The notes under the pieces were generated by a model. That model saw only the letters and a program-made list of their open reading frames with translations, did not search any database and was not told where the DNA came from. Positions 62,390 to 64,000 of a stretch of 64,000 nucleotides of DNA are shown here, piece after piece. The stretch is from Lysinibacillus pakistanensis (lineage in GTDB: Bacteria; Bacillota; Bacilli; Bacillales_A; Planococcaceae): assembly GCF_030123245.1 (NCBI RefSeq), contig NZ_CP126101.1:2664501-2728500 (forward strand). The letters are read 5' to 3'. The translations under genes and the position numbers were made by a program. Numbering within the stretch: the first letter of the stretch is position 1; every line of letters starts with the position of its first letter.

Positions 62390-64000
62390 ATGGAACGCTT
62401 TACAAGAAGTCATTTCCCTGATACCCCGTTCTTGTTTTTCACGGGGAAGGGGGGCGTTGGAAAAACATCAGTTGCTTGTAGTCTATCAATAGCCATTGCA
62501 AATGAAGGGAAAAAAGTACTTTTAATTAGTACAGATCCCGCATCCAATTTACAAGATATTTTCGGCCAAACGCTTTCTAATACCCCGACAAAAATTGAAG
62601 GTATAGACAATTTATTTGCATTAAATTTAGACCCTGAACAAGCAGCACAACAATACAAAGAGCAAATGGTTGGTCCGTACCGTGGGAAACTGCCTGATGT
62701 GGTGCTACAAAATATGGAGGAGCAACTTTCAGGCGCTTGTACAGTAGAAATTGCTGCCTTTAATGAATTTGCGACACTATTGACTGATACTTCAGTGATT
62801 GAAAAATTTGATACCGTTGTGTTCGATACGGCACCAACAGGACATACACTACGTTTATTACAACTTCCTTCTGCATGGTCTACGTTTTTAGATGATAACA
62901 CTACCGGTACATCTTGCTTAGGTCCACTAAAAGGACTAGAGCCGCAACGTGATATCTATAAAAAGGCTGTTGAACGTTTAAAAAATGCCAATCAAACAAC
63001 ACTAATGCTCGTGACACGTCCAGACGTAAACCCATTAAAAGAGGCAGCACGTGCTTCTCATGAATTGTTTGAAATCGGCATTCAAAATCAGGTTTTACTA
63101 ATTAACGGATATATGAAAAATGTTAGTTCTAATGATGAAATTGAGAAGGCATTCATTGCCCGCCAAACCGAGGCATTAGAGATAATTCCTAAAGAGTTAA
63201 AGCAATTTGACCAATACTACTTACCGTTTGTACCATACTCATTATCAAGTATTGAGCGTATGCAAGCATGGATGACAAATCAAGATATCACACATGAAAA
63301 TGAAGCAGACAAAGGTATGACGATCCCTGAAGTAGAAGAAATGATTGCTGACTATTTAGAACGTAAACCGAAGCTTATTTTTACAATGGGTAAAGGTGGT
63401 GTTGGTAAAACAACAGTTGCTTCGTATATTGCCCTACGCTTAGCAGAAGAGGGTATCCGCATGCATTTAACTACGACTGATCCAGCAGCGCATTTAAATT
63501 GGACGTTCGGTGATGACAAAGTTAAAAATGTAACGGTAAGTCGTATTGATCCGAAGGTAGAAGTTGCAAATTATGAGGCAGAAGTGCTTGCAAAAGCAAG
63601 TGAAACAATGAATGAAGAAGGCTTAGCATTTGTGAAAGAAGACTTGGCATCTCCTTGTACCGAGGAAATTGCAGTATTCCGAGCATTTGCCAATGTTGTA
63701 GAAAATCATCAAGATGAAGTCATTATTATTGATACAGCACCGACTGGCCATACGTTGTTGTTACTAGATGCGACAGAAGCTTATCATCGTGAAATAAGCC
63801 GTTCACAAGGTGACATCCCTCCAGCTGTTTCAAACTTGTTACCACGGTTACGTGATGCAAGTTATACAAGTGTAGCAATCGTAACACTGCCTGAAGCAAC
63901 ACCTGTTTTTGAAGCAACACGTTTACAGGAAGATTTACAGCGAGCTGGTTTATCTGTTGGTTGGTGGGTTGTCAATCAGACATTTTCATCTATCAAAACA
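62390..64000 (+). CDS. arsA: Arsenite-transporting ATPase ArsA, 3' end outside window
   Basis: 537 residues are visible; complete ArsA proteins have about 580. There are two nucleotide-binding halves, with P-loops GKGGVGKT at residues 19-26 and 334-341. The metalloid-site cysteines appear in LSGACTVEIA and TSCLGPLKG (first half) and SPCTEEIAVF (second half). Each half also shows the DTAPTGHTLR/L signal motif. ArsA uses ATP to drive arsenite efflux, here probably with ACR3 rather than ArsB. Its start follows the arsD stop by one base. Confidence 0.95.
   Translation, partial: MERFTRSHFPDTPFLFFTGKGGVGKTSVACSLSIAIANEGKKVLLISTDPASNLQDIFGQTLSNTPTKIEGIDNLFALNLDPEQAAQQYKEQMVGPYRGKLPDVVLQNMEEQLSGACTVEIAAFNEFATLLTDTSVIEKFDTVVFDTAPTGHTLRLLQLPSAWSTFLDDNTTGTSCLGPLKGLEPQRDIYKKAVERLKNANQTTLMLVTRPDVNPLKEAARASHELFEIGIQNQVLLINGYMKNVSSNDEIEKAFIARQTEALEIIPKELKQFDQYYLPFVPYSLSSIERMQAWMTNQDITHENEADKGMTIPEVEEMIADYLERKPKLIFTMGKGGVGKTTVASYIALRLAEEGIRMHLTTTDPAAHLNWTFGDDKVKNVTVSRIDPKVEVANYEAEVLAKASETMNEEGLAFVKEDLASPCTEEIAVFRAFANVVENHQDEVIIIDTAPTGHTLLLLDATEAYHREISRSQGDIPPAVSNLLPRLRDASYTSVAIVTLPEATPVFEATRLQEDLQRAGLSVGWWVVNQTFSSIKT

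Overview
The window looks like a chromosome segment of a low-GC, endospore-forming Firmicute close to Lysinibacillus. The evidence is an AT-rich sequence with strong AGGAGG-type ribosome binding sites, a qoxABCD quinol oxidase operon, an NlpC/P60 enzyme carrying S-layer-homology repeats, a glcU-gdh pair, a YqhV-like protein, an exosporium BclB-type domain and a CYP102A (P450 BM3-type) fusion. I see no rRNA, tRNA or CRISPR array. This placement rests on gene content, not on a database search.

Layout. 0-6.3 kb: the 3' end of a nucleoside hydrolase gene, a CynX/NimT-type exporter divergent from an XRE-cupin regulator, and qoxABCD. 6.3-19 kb: two MocR-type regulators (GntR domain fused to an aminotransferase fold), each with direct-repeat operators; a DHA2 efflux pump preceded by a possible leader peptide; acetyltransferase, AlkD-like and NlpC/P60-SLH genes; several decayed genes. 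19-21.2 kb: arsenic operon 1 (arsR-acr3-arsM). 21.2-36 kb: DUF4256, nitroreductase, DUF418, CYP102A, an esterase, an ECF sigma/anti-sigma pair and glcU-gdh. 36-46 kb: ferredoxin, sdpRI, a DNA-alkylation repair cluster (alkA-type glycosylase, nucleic-acid 2OG-Fe oxygenase, adaA, adaB), an HxlR-controlled redox operon and many gene relics. 46-56 kb: small accessory genes, trhO, a broken exosporium gene, an ankyrin protein and a PadR/membrane-protein pair. 56-64 kb: what appears to be one end of a Tn7-like transposon (TnsB-site-like repeats plus tnsA, no tnsB or tnsC) followed by an XRE regulator, a 652-residue FRG-domain protein and arsenic operon 2 (arsR-acr3-arsC-arsD-arsA, running off the window).

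The strongest signals beyond ordinary genes are: (1) the Tn7-like end with its orphan tnsA and probable defence and arsenic cargo; (2) a 24-nt GNRA-capped hairpin followed by a terminator, repeated three times behind unrelated genes; (3) a dispersed intergenic repeat of about 85-114 bp in three copies; (4) a MocR operator pair with 24-bp period found both upstream and downstream of its regulator, the downstream copy no longer facing a gene; (5) two near-identical arsR-acr3 modules 41 kb apart plus a third arsM relic between them; (6) a decayed paralogue of the transposon-associated XRE gene.

Relics are unusually frequent (TetR/MFS deletion scar, GNAT, isochorismatase, spore-coat-like, LysM, radical SAM, two MFS fragments, arsM, BclB, XRE). 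This points to heavy gene turnover in the accessory part; some single-base breaks could instead be sequencing errors.
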